A stretch of 5,887 nt of DNA from Acidobacteriota bacterium (GCA_027458945.1 DAIDOU010000084.1:1-5887), one strand, 5' to 3'; numbered from the stretch's first letter, positions 1 through 5,556 are shown. A program made the numbers and translations. Notes: generated from the sequence alone by a model not told the origin.

Positions 1-1
1 C

Positions 2-757
2 GACACCGGCAAAGTCGGGCCGCTCGCCGTCACCTTCGACGGCTTCGACATGTCCGCCGCGCACGGCGCAGACCAGCAGAAGGTGGCGATCGGAGCGCGC
101 CTCACCGTCAAGGGCGCGGCCGAGACGCAGCAGTTGACGCCGTTCCTGCGCAGCGCCGGCAATGGCGAGTTCGTCTCCGACCCGGTGGCGATCGCCGGCT
201 ACGCTGGCGCCACGGTGGCGCTCAACGGGATCAACGCCAACACCGGCCATGTGCGCCTCGCGGTGACCGGGTTCGGCGGCGGCGTCGCGAAGAGCGCCGT
301 TCTGCACCGCGGGGAGACACTGACCTACAAGGGCGTGACGCTCACCTTCGACGACTTCGACCTCTCGGATTTCGACCCGCAGGCGGGCAAGATCAACATC
401 GGGGCGGTGCTCAAGGTCGCGAGCGGCGGCAAGACGAGCGAGATCACGCCGTTCTTCCACAGCGACGCGAACGGCGAGAGCCACGACGACGCCGAGGTCC
501 CCGGCCTCCCGGGGGTCAAGGTCCGCACGGGTCGCATGAACCCGAACGAGAAGACGGTCGAGATCCAGGTCCTCGACCCGAAGGCGCCGCCCGACGAGGG
601 CGTGCCGATGCAGTTCTCGGTGGACCTCACGATCAAGCCGATGATCGGGCTGCTCTGGGGCGGACTCGTGGTCCTCTTGGCGGGCGGCATCATGGCGACG
701 ATCCGCCGCAGCGAGGAGTTCTCGACGGCGGCCGGGCGGACCGGCGGCGGGGCCTGA
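2..757 (+). CDS. CcmF/CcsA-like cytochrome c biogenesis protein, C-terminal fragment
   Basis: The frame is open from the window edge, so this is the last 251 residues of a longer protein. The ATG at 50 is internal and falls inside a repeated domain. Most of the fragment is a soluble, beta-rich-looking region made of two related ~80-residue units, followed by one membrane segment at about residues 213-233 of the fragment. That segment is introduced by VDLTIKPMIGLLWGG and followed by a basic IRR and a short Gly-rich tail. A 'KP-(hydrophobic)-LLWGG...GG' terminal helix after an extracytoplasmic loop is characteristic of CcmF and related heme-handling proteins of cytochrome c maturation, which work in the cytoplasmic membrane at the heme-attachment step. 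The WWD heme-binding region would lie upstream, outside the window. The family call therefore rests on the C-terminus alone. A different membrane protein with a similar last helix is possible. The next plus-strand gene is 203 bp away and has its own promoter. Confidence 0.6.
   Translation, partial: DTGKVGPLAVTFDGFDMSAAHGADQQKVAIGARLTVKGAAETQQLTPFLRSAGNGEFVSDPVAIAGYAGATVALNGINANTGHVRLAVTGFGGGVAKSAVLHRGETLTYKGVTLTFDDFDLSDFDPQAGKINIGAVLKVASGGKTSEITPFFHSDANGESHDDAEVPGLPGVKVRTGRMNPNEKTVEIQVLDPKAPPDEGVPMQFSVDLTIKPMIGLLWGGLVVLLAGGIMATIRRSEEFSTAAGRTGGGA
14..574 (+). repeat. Tandem duplicated extracytoplasmic domain in the CcmF-like protein
   Basis: Two protein-level repeats lie head to tail, at about 14-265 and 326-574. 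Corresponding landmarks are VTFDGFDMS and LTFDDFDLS, KVAIGARLTV and KINIGAVLKV, QLTPFLRSAGNGE and EITPFFHSDANGE, then an Ala/Gly-Pro-rich stretch, and HVRLAV and TVEIQVL. The offset is 103-104 residues throughout. Identity is moderate, so the duplication is old rather than a recent DNA duplication. It shows that the frame begins before the internal ATG at 50, because the first unit starts upstream of it. Confidence 0.75.
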
Positions 758-838
758 GCGGAGAGCGACTCGAGCCGCTTCCTGCTGGAGGCGGCAGAGC
801 TCGGGCGCTTTCCGCGAGGGTCGTCGTTGATACTCCTG

Positions 839-867
839 TTGGGAACCGGGCATGCGGCGCGTATACT
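839..867 (+). promoter_or_regulatory. sigma70-type promoter for the 961-1983 gene
   Basis: A -35 element TTGGGA (839-844) is separated by exactly 17 bp from a -10 element TATACT (862-867). These match the consensus TTGACA/TATAAT at 4 and 5 of 6 positions. The TATACT box stands out in very GC-rich surroundings. Transcription would begin near 874-877 and leave an ~85-nt leader before the ATG at 961. A second TTGATA at 827-832 is too far (29 bp) to pair with this -10. The call rests on the sequence match only. Confidence 0.55.
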
Positions 868-960
868 GTCCGGGCAATGAGCGGCACGATCGTGAGCGGA
901 TGCTACCTGCGCCGGTGGGCGCTCCCGAGCCACACGAACCCGCGAAAATGACGGACAACG

Positions 961-1983
961 ATGGCCAAGATCGACACCAACCTCGACGCCTGCCAACTCT
1001 CCAGCGACCTGCTCGGCCGCCTGCGCAAGCTGGTTCGTGACTCGTTGCGCGCGACCCACGGCAAGAGGTGGGAAGACAAGGGGATCCCCAAGGAGCTTCG
1101 CGACGTCCTGGCGCAACGGCAAGCGCGCGAAGCGAGCATCACCTGGAACCTCTCCGACAGCGTCGACCTGCTCGACTTCGCCGGCTACACCGGCCTGCAC
1201 GACATCATCGCGGCCGCCCCCGAGCTGCAGCAGCGCTTCCTGGCGCTCGCCCCGGACGCCAACGTTCTCCGCCTGCGGTTCCTCGAGCTCGACGCGATCC
1301 TGAACCGGATCGCCTACGCGCGCCCCGTCTCCGAGGCCGACCTCGGCCTGCTCGTGAGCTTCGAGGAGCGGCTCAAGCGCACCGCCAACACCCCCGCGCC
1401 CGGCGCCGAGGCCGAAGCCGCGCCGGCAGCGCGTAGCGAAACTGCGCGTCCGGCCCCGGCGCCCGCGCTCGCACCGACCCCGGCTGCGGCACCGCCGGCC
1501 CCGGCGCCGGCCCCGAACGAGGCCGCGCCGCGACAGCCGGCCACGCCGGTGCCACCCGAGCCGGAGCCGGCCGAGGAGGCCGCGGATGAGGCCGAGCCCG
1601 AGGCGGCGCCCGCCGCGGGGCCCGCCCCCGTCGTGGGACCGCAGCAGGTCGAGCAGGCGCTCGCGCGCGGCGACAGCACGACCGTGTTGACCGCCCTCTA
1701 CCAGGAGGTCACGGCGCTCGCCGACGGCCTGTGGAACGGATCGGTCACCTCGCTGCAAGCACGCACCTGGGAGACGGTCCGCGAGTCGCCGTGGTACCGG
1801 GAGCACTTCGTCAGACTCAACCTGCGGCCGATCTCCGACTTCTTCGGTCTGGTCGAGACGGCGAGGGAGAAGACGCGGGCGGGCGCCTCGCGCAACGACC
1901 TGCAGGAGTTCCTCAAGGAACACTCCTTCGTGCAGGTGCTGATGGGGCTCAAGGACCTGTTCCGGCAGCACGTGAAGCGTTAG
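961..1983 (+). CDS. Two-domain protein of unknown function with a degenerate HEPN (Swt1-like) N-terminus
   Basis: The protein has 340 residues and I do not recognise the full-length family. Residues about 10-140 are helical. Their pattern (a W near 37, then W62...LLDFAGYTGLHDII at 70-83, then a helix ending ELDAILNRIAYARPVSEADLGLL at 109-131) resembles Swt1-type HEPN domains, where this site reads roughly ELxxIRNxxAHxRPLS. Here the catalytic RNxxxH reads L114-N115-R-I-A-Y119, so Arg and His are lost and RNase activity is unlikely. Residues 141-227 are a Pro/Ala/Glu linker. Residues 228-340 form a charged, aromatic-containing C-terminal domain (W258, W270, PWY 277-279, DFFGL 293-297). No signal peptide or membrane segment is visible, so it is probably cytoplasmic. 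The ATG is preceded by a weak GGAC at ~953-956, and no better in-frame start is seen. It has its own promoter and converges on the methyltransferase gene. A scaffold or RNA-binding role would be speculation. Confidence 0.7.
   Translation: MAKIDTNLDACQLSSDLLGRLRKLVRDSLRATHGKRWEDKGIPKELRDVLAQRQAREASITWNLSDSVDLLDFAGYTGLHDIIAAAPELQQRFLALAPDANVLRLRFLELDAILNRIAYARPVSEADLGLLVSFEERLKRTANTPAPGAEAEAAPAARSETARPAPAPALAPTPAAAPPAPAPAPNEAAPRQPATPVPPEPEPAEEAADEAEPEAAPAAGPAPVVGPQQVEQALARGDSTTVLTALYQEVTALADGLWNGSVTSLQARTWETVRESPWYREHFVRLNLRPISDFFGLVETAREKTRAGASRNDLQEFLKEHSFVQVLMGLKDLFRQHVKR
1381..1641 (+). repeat. Pro/Ala/Glu-rich low-complexity linker coding region
   Basis: Residues 141-227 of the 961-1983 protein are dominated by Pro, Ala and Glu, with PAPAPA-like runs in the first half and acidic EPEP/EEAADEAEPEAA in the second. 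The stretch has no predicted structure and joins two folded domains. The codons are nearly all GC-rich, which keeps the opposite strand open as a spurious frame. Confidence 0.75.
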
Positions 1984-2006
1984 CCCGGACGCCGCGCGGG
2001 CCGCGC

Positions 2007-2026
2007 GCCGCGACCCGGGTCGCGGC
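2007..2026. terminator. Perfect 20-bp palindrome between convergent genes, candidate bidirectional terminator
   Basis: The two 10-base halves, GCCGCGACCC and GGGTCGCGGC, are exact reverse complements. As RNA this folds into an 8-bp stem with a CCGG loop on either strand. It fills the 42-bp space between the convergent stops at 1983 and 2028, overlapping the last base of the methyltransferase stop codon. There is no T-run on either side, so it would be an unusual intrinsic terminator or an RNA 3'-end-stabilising hairpin. In such GC-rich DNA some palindromes arise by chance, but a perfect 20-mer here is unlikely to be accidental. Confidence 0.5.
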
Positions 2027-3363
2027 TACGGCTTGCGGGCCACGAGCAGGTAATCGCGCGGCGCCGACAGCCACCCGTCCAGCCTTGCGGCCAGTTCGCG
2101 CACCGCCGGCGGCTGGTCGTCGCGCGCCAGCGACTGCTCCGGCGGGAACGGGTGCAGCAGTCTCGTTTCCACCACCTCGAGGCCGAGCGCCTTGACGACG
2201 AACGCCAGCGCCTCCGGGTGGACGGGCGCGACGTGGGTCGGGTCGAGCCAGAACAGGCCGGCGCCGACGCGTAGCGACTCCGGGTTCGGGCTTTCGATCA
2301 ACAACCTCCCGCCCGGGCGTAGCGCCGCCGCCGCCGCCTCCACGAGCGCCATCCAGCCGGCCGCCGAGAGGTGCTCGATGACGTGGACCGCCGTCACCGC
2401 GCCGAGCCCGGCCGGGGGTGTGGCGCGCAGCGTCGCGACGGCGTCGCCCGCGGTGACCTCGAGGCCGAGCCCGCGGCACGCGGCCACCATCGCCGGGTCG
2501 GTGTCGACGCCGCGCGCCGCGACGCCCGCCTCGCGCAGCGCCTCGAGCAGCTCGCCGCGACCGCAGCCGACGTCGAGCACGGGGGACGCGGCTCGCAGCA
2601 GCGCGACGTGGTCGGCGGCGCGGCCGATGATCTCCCGGCGCTCGCCGCGGAACGCGTCCGCGAACGACCGCGACGCCGCCGCAACCGCCGCCGGGATGCG
2701 CGCCTCGACCGCGGGGTCGATCGTGATGTGCAGCGGCTCGCCGCGGGCCACGCGCTCGGCGAGCCCCATGGCCTGGGCGAGCTCCTCGTGCAGCCGTTCG
2801 ACGAGGGCGTCCGTCCGCGCGGCGAGCGCCGGGAGGCGGCGGTCACGCAACTCCTCCGCGAGCGCCTGGACGCCGGCGATGGTCGTCGGCGCCGCGTCGA
2901 TCGCGCGCTGCATGCCGGCGAGGTCGGACTCGGTCCGCGGCAGGCGGACGTCGCGCAACTCCTCGACCTCGTGCTGCACCGCGCCGACCGCCGCGCTCGT
3001 CGCATCCACGCCGCCGGCGAGCTGCTGCAGCCGCCGGTCGCGCACCTCCTCGAACTCGCCGCGCGTCGTTAGGTACGCCTGGCGGAGGTCGGCGACGGCC
3101 GCGTCGAGGCCTGCGAGGCGGGTCTCGACGGTGCGCTCCAGCTCGGCGCGCGCCGCCGCTTCGCGCTGAGCCGTCGCCGCTTCACGATGGGCCGTCGCCG
3201 CTTCCCGTTCCGTCGCCGCCGCGATCGACGCCTTGATGCGCTCGATGTCGTGGCGCAGCGTCGGGCCCGCCGCCCACCAGAACAACCGCGCCAGCCACCC
3301 TCCTCCGACCTCGGGCCGTTCCGGGGTCGGCGTCACGCCCGCAGAGGGGGTGCGGTCGCTCAC
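2026..3363 (-). CDS. Class I SAM-dependent methyltransferase with N-terminal coiled coil
   Basis: The 445-residue protein starts at a GTG (3361-3363), chosen because AGGA lies ~5 nt upstream and the start sits 6 nt after the rplI stop. Residues 22-35 (GWLARLFWWAAGP) are hydrophobic and aromatic, a possible membrane-anchoring helix. Residues 38-200 form a long coiled coil rich in E, R and A. The Rossmann methyltransferase fold covers about 255-445: motif I VLDVGCGRGE (262-271) binds S-adenosylmethionine, the acidic residue after strand 2 is in GVDTDP (285-290), GDA is at 306-308, VHVIEHL (326-332) is motif II/post-II, and LRPGGRLLIESPNP is at 348-361. FWLDPTHVAPVHPEAL (371-386) is typical of methyltransferases linked to O-antigen and other surface glycans, including WbdD-like chain-terminating enzymes with coiled-coil rulers. 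No kinase domain is present. Substrate is unknown; glycan methylation is inference. It is the last gene of the ribosomal operon. Confidence 0.85.
   Translation of the reverse strand: MSDRTPSAGVTPTPERPEVGGGWLARLFWWAAGPTLRHDIERIKASIAAATEREAATAHREAATAQREAAARAELERTVETRLAGLDAAVADLRQAYLTTRGEFEEVRDRRLQQLAGGVDATSAAVGAVQHEVEELRDVRLPRTESDLAGMQRAIDAAPTTIAGVQALAEELRDRRLPALAARTDALVERLHEELAQAMGLAERVARGEPLHITIDPAVEARIPAAVAAASRSFADAFRGERREIIGRAADHVALLRAASPVLDVGCGRGELLEALREAGVAARGVDTDPAMVAACRGLGLEVTAGDAVATLRATPPAGLGAVTAVHVIEHLSAAGWMALVEAAAAALRPGGRLLIESPNPESLRVGAGLFWLDPTHVAPVHPEALAFVVKALGLEVVETRLLHPFPPEQSLARDDQPPAVRELAARLDGWLSAPRDYLLVARKP
3142..3204 (-). repeat. 21-bp (7-residue) tandem repeat in the methyltransferase coiled coil
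   Basis: Residues 54-74 of the methyltransferase are three heptads: EAATAHR, EAATAQR and EAAARAE. At the DNA level a 14-base block on the plus strand, GCCGTCGCCGCTTC, occurs identically at 3170-3183 and 3191-3204, and in a diverged form (10 of 14) at 3149-3162. The spacing is 21 bp. A unit of exactly one heptad means copy-number change would lengthen or shorten the coiled coil without disturbing its register. Confidence 0.7.
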
Positions 3364-3369
3364 GGCGTC

Positions 3370-3840
3370 CTACGCCTGGCCGCCCGGCTCCTGCTTCTCC
3401 GCCTCGGGCTTGACGTGCACCGTGATCGGCACGCGCACGTCGCGGTGCAGCTTGACCTCGGCGGTGAAGGTGCCGAGCCGCTTGACGTGCTCGAGGGCGA
3501 TCCGGCGCCGGTCGACGACGAGACCGCGCGCGGCGAGCGCGTCGGCGACGTCGGACGAGGTCACCGAGCCGTACAGGGCGTCCCCCTCACCGGCACGGCG
3601 GACGAACGTCAGCTCGACGCCGGCGAGCTGGCCGGCGATCTGTTCGGCCTCGCCCTTTTCCTTGGCCTGCGCCTGCTCCCAGTGCTTCGTCTGCTCCTTG
3701 AACCGCGCCAGGTTCGCAGCCGTGGCCGCATAGGCAAGCCCTTTGGGGATCAGGTAGTTGCGCGCGAAGCCCGGCTTCACCTCGAGGGTCGTGCCGCGCT
3801 CGCCGAGCTGCTCCACGTGGTCGTTGAGAATCACCTTCAT
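3370..3840 (-). CDS. rplI: 50S ribosomal protein L9
   Basis: The protein has 156 residues, close to the usual ~150. The N-terminal 23S rRNA-binding domain (1-50) is canonical: MKVILNDHVEQLG, then GFARNYLIPKGLA at 24-36. The central connecting helix (about 41-75) is charged and Ala/Gln/Lys-rich. The C-terminal domain carries the conserved LYGSVTSSDV at 89-98. The tail (146-156) is a short Glu/Gly extension. L9 is a large-subunit protein near the L1 stalk that helps maintain frame and limits ribosome slippage. Its ATG (3838-3840) overlaps the stop of the upstream membrane-protein gene as ATGA. A GGAGG at 3850-3854 lies 9 nt before it, inside that gene, so translational coupling is expected. An out-of-frame ATG 7 nt upstream does not give the family N-terminus. 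Confidence 0.98.
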   Translation of the reverse strand: MKVILNDHVEQLGERGTTLEVKPGFARNYLIPKGLAYAATAANLARFKEQTKHWEQAQAKEKGEAEQIAGQLAGVELTFVRRAGEGDALYGSVTSSDVADALAARGLVVDRRRIALEHVKRLGTFTAEVKLHRDVRVPITVHVKPEAEKQEPGGQA

Positions 3841-4796
3841 GCTTCATGTCCTCCGTCGTCCGCTCCACCCCGGCGCAGGCGGAAGAAGGTGTCGGCCAAG
3901 CCGAGCGCCGAGAAGACCAGCGCCACCGGCACCTGCAAGGCGAACACCATGACGCCCAACCGCACCCACCGGTTCTCCCCGAACCGGCGCCCGAGGTAGA
4001 ACAAGATGATAGCCAGCCCGTGCACGAAATACAACCCGAGCACGGTTACCAACAGGTTCGCTGCCAACCACTTGACCGGTTCGGGCGCGAACACCCAACC
4101 GAGGCCGCCGGCGGCGAACCCGAGCGGCAACCACTCCTCCGAGGCGTACAGCCCGAACGGCTCCGCCCCCCGCGCCAGGCCGAGCAACGGCAGCCGCGGC
4201 CGCAACCAGAGCGCGGCGGTCAGCACGTACAGCGCCGCGAACGAGGGCGCCAGGTACGCCGCGAGGTGGATCGCCTGCGCCACCATGGCTTCCCCGCCAC
4301 TCCCCTCGCCGAGCAGTTTCATCACGCCGGCCGTCCCGCCGCCGGTGCCGGACAACGCACGCACCAACGCCTCGGCGGGGGCGGCCGGGTAGAAGACGGC
4401 GGTCATCACCGCGGCGGCGACCGCGAGTGCCACGAGCGCGACGATCGCGGCCCAGCGCCCGGTGCTCCACGGCCGCCGCAGCCAGGTCTCGACCGCGACG
4501 GCCGGCCACACGGCGACCAGCAGGTATCCCGCCGCCGCGATGACCATCCACGGCTGGCGCCAGAGCAGCGCCGCCCCGACGAGCGCGACCGCCACCCACC
4601 CCCACGCGAGGAACGACGGCCGCCCGGTCGCCACGACGTGCACGAGAGGCAACGCCGCCAGCAGCGCCAGGAACGCGCCCACGAGCGGAAGCAGCGGCAG
4701 GCTCGCAAACACGAGCAGCGAAAACAAGCCCGCCATCCCCGGGCCGAAGTAGCGGAGGGATGGCGGCTTGGAAGGGGGCGAGGCCGAAGCCATCAC
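3837..4796 (-). CDS. DUF2232 (YybS-like) polytopic membrane protein
   Basis: The 319-residue protein is very hydrophobic, with about eight membrane segments: roughly 20-36, 38-56, 63-79, 82-101, 115-136, 175-197, 243-267 and 279-300, plus a weaker stretch at 223-237. A Gly-rich loop (149-169) joins the halves. The C-terminal pattern (EWLPLGFAAGGL, then ANLLVTVLGLYFVHGLAIILFYL, then ALGLADTFFRLRRG) fits DUF2232/YybS proteins, whose genes commonly lie between the S6/S18 genes and rplI. The function of that family is not established; a transporter-like or envelope role is only a guess. Translation may start at the GTG (4794-4796) or the adjacent in-frame ATG (4791-4793). A GAGAG stretch lies just upstream, near the rpsR stop. 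The stop overlaps the rplI start by 4 nt. Family assignment relies on context as well as sequence. Confidence 0.85.
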   Translation of the reverse strand: MMASASPPSKPPSLRYFGPGMAGLFSLLVFASLPLLPLVGAFLALLAALPLVHVVATGRPSFLAWGWVAVALVGAALLWRQPWMVIAAAGYLLVAVWPAVAVETWLRRPWSTGRWAAIVALVALAVAAAVMTAVFYPAAPAEALVRALSGTGGGTAGVMKLLGEGSGGEAMVAQAIHLAAYLAPSFAALYVLTAALWLRPRLPLLGLARGAEPFGLYASEEWLPLGFAAGGLGWVFAPEPVKWLAANLLVTVLGLYFVHGLAIILFYLGRRFGENRWVRLGVMVFALQVPVALVFSALGLADTFFRLRRGGADDGGHEA

Positions 4797-4806
4797 CGCC
4801 GCTCTC

Positions 4807-5037
4807 TCAGTCTCCCAAGAACGGCAGCAGCGCCATCAGGCGGGCGCGCTTAATCGCCCGGGTCAGCTTGCGCTGGTAGATCGGGTTGGTGCCCGACACG
4901 CGCCGCGGCAGGATCTTTCCCGAGACGGGAACGTACTGCCGGATGAGATCGATGTCCTTGTAGTCGATGTACTCGATCCCCTCGGCGGTGAACTTGCAGG
5001 TCTTCTTGCGCTTGACGAAGTACTTTTTCTTCGACAT
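4807..5037 (-). CDS. rpsR: 30S ribosomal protein S18
   Basis: The protein has 76 residues, normal for S18. Conserved blocks are KKTCKFTAEG (11-20), IEYIDYKDIDLIRQYV (21-36), SGKILPRRVSGT (39-50) and QRKLTRAIKRARLMALLPF (55-73). S18 binds 16S rRNA in the small-subunit platform as a heterodimer with S6. Only one cysteine (C14) is present, as in the zinc-free form found in E. coli. The ATG (5035-5037) lies one base after the rpsF stop. A GAGGAGG-type Shine-Dalgarno (plus-strand CCTCCTC, 5044-5050) sits 6 nt upstream inside the 3' end of rpsF, so the pair is coupled and produced in balance. Confidence 0.98.
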   Translation of the reverse strand: MSKKKYFVKRKKTCKFTAEGIEYIDYKDIDLIRQYVPVSGKILPRRVSGTNPIYQRKLTRAIKRARLMALLPFLGD

Positions 5038-5038
5038 C

Positions 5039-5455
5039 TCACGCCTCCTCGCCGGAGATCGGGGCCGGCGCCGCGGCGGCCGCGGCCGCGGCCGCGCGCT
5101 CCTTCGCGGCGCGCTTGGCGGCCTTCTGCTCCGCCCGCACCTTCGCCATCTTGCGCGCGCGTTGCATCTCGCGGTCCAGGTTGAGGTTGAGGTAGCGCAA
5201 CACCTGGTCCGAGAGGCGCAGACGGTACTCGAGCGGCTTGACCACCGAGCCGGGCGCCTCGTACTGCCAGAAGACGTAGAAGCCTTCGCGCTTGTGCTTG
5301 ATCAGGTAGGCGAGGATGCGCTTGCCCCACACGTCTTCCTTGACGATGGTGGCGCCCTCCTTGGCGAGCAACTCCTTGAGCTCGCCGAGGAACGCCGTGC
5401 GCTGCTCGTCGTCCAGGGATGCGTCGAGGATGACACCGAGTTCGTACAGCGGCAT
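5039..5455 (-). CDS. rpsF: 30S ribosomal protein S6
   Basis: The protein has 138 residues: a ~100-residue S6 core plus an Ala/Lys-rich tail. The core shows the family pattern MPLYELGVILDASLDDEQ, then GKRILAYLIKHKREGFYVFWQYEA (44-67) and LNLNLDREM near 89-97. S6 binds 16S rRNA cooperatively with S18. The ATG at 5453-5455 is preferred over an upstream in-frame start at 5608 because it gives the exact S6 N-terminus and has AAAGGAG 5 nt before it. The longer frame would cross the promoter and leader. The C-terminal extension (about 101-138) is basic, then nine consecutive Ala (121-129), then PAPISGEEA. S6 tails vary widely between species and are often disordered; E. coli S6 carries an acidic tail modified by RimK, but this one has only two adjacent Glu. 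Confidence 0.97.
   Translation of the reverse strand: MPLYELGVILDASLDDEQRTAFLGELKELLAKEGATIVKEDVWGKRILAYLIKHKREGFYVFWQYEAPGSVVKPLEYRLRLSDQVLRYLNLNLDREMQRARKMAKVRAEQKAAKRAAKERAAAAAAAAAPAPISGEEA
5069..5095 (-). repeat. Poly-alanine (GCGGCC)n run in rpsF
   Basis: Nine Ala codons in a row (residues 121-129 of S6) consist of three GCG-GCC hexamers followed by GCC-GCG-GCG. The hexamer repeat creates overlapping GCGGCCGC octamers. Such a perfect GC hexamer array is prone to length change by slippage, and any change by whole codons would only alter the disordered tail. Confidence 0.8.
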
Positions 5456-5460
5456 GGACT

Positions 5461-5467
5461 CTCCTTT
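5461..5467 (-). promoter_or_regulatory. Strong Shine-Dalgarno of rpsF
   Basis: AAAGGAG on the minus strand ends 5 nt before the ATG at 5453-5455. It is an almost full match to the 16S rRNA anti-Shine-Dalgarno sequence and settles the start codon of rpsF. Confidence 0.85.
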
Positions 5468-5468
5468 C

Positions 5469-5521
5469 GGCCTTCGGCCCCCGCATCGTGGCGGGAGCAA
5501 GGAACCCGCCATGCCTGGCGG
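5469..5521 (-). promoter_or_regulatory. rpsF leader with overlapping hairpins, candidate autoregulatory element
   Basis: Reading along the minus strand, the leader contains CCGCC (5521-5517), GGCGGG (5510-5505), CUCCCGC (5497-5491) and GCGGGGG (5484-5478), then GGCC-GAA-GGCC (5479-5469) just before the Shine-Dalgarno. Neighbouring segments can pair as 1:2, 2:3 or 3:4, which are mutually exclusive. Many bacteria control this operon by binding of the S6:S18 complex to an rpsF leader hairpin, so a feedback role is plausible. I cannot confirm a match to that known motif, and GC-rich DNA forms hairpins easily. Confidence 0.3.
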
Positions 5522-5528
5522 AAGAGGG

Positions 5529-5556
5529 ATTTTAGCCGAACTGGCGGGAAAAGCAA
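5529..5556 (-). promoter_or_regulatory. Candidate promoter of the rpsF operon
   Basis: On the minus strand, TTGCTT (5556-5551) and TAAAAT (5534-5529) are separated by 16 bp. The -10 matches 5 of 6 consensus positions and the -35 matches 3 of 6. TAAAAT is one of the few AT-rich hexamers in the gap. The start point would be near 5522, giving a leader of about 65 nt before the rpsF ATG. This supports transcription of rpsF independently of pth. Confidence 0.45.

Noticed and set aside
757..795. Small hairpins after the CcmF-like stop (AGCGG/CCGCT and GCCGC/GCGGC) as a terminator.
   Set aside because: The stems are only 5 bp with 12-13-nt loops, compete with each other and have no T-run, so they are too weak to annotate.
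827..867. TTGATA at 827-832 as the -35 for TATACT.
   Set aside because: The spacer would be 29 bp; TTGGGA at 839-844 has the ideal 17-bp spacing.
325..1971. A 548-codon open frame on the minus strand opposite the CcmF-like end and the 340-residue gene.
   Set aside because: It is antisense to two better-supported genes and is Arg/Gly/Leu-rich with no domain, as expected of a shadow frame in GC-rich DNA. It also covers the promoter gap without a plausible start signal.
2192..3169. A 325-codon plus-strand frame opposite the methyltransferase.
   Set aside because: It is Ser/Arg/Ala-rich with no motif, while the minus strand has clear SAM-binding motifs.
3846..4853. A 335-codon plus-strand frame opposite the DUF2232 gene.
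   Set aside because: Its composition (Arg, Gln, His and Pro runs) is typical of the complement of a hydrophobic GC-rich gene, and the membrane protein on the other strand fits the operon.
4990..5002. The single cysteine in S18 as a possible loss of a zinc site.
   Set aside because: KKTCKFTAEG is close to the E. coli S18 sequence, which is also zinc-free, so this is a normal form.
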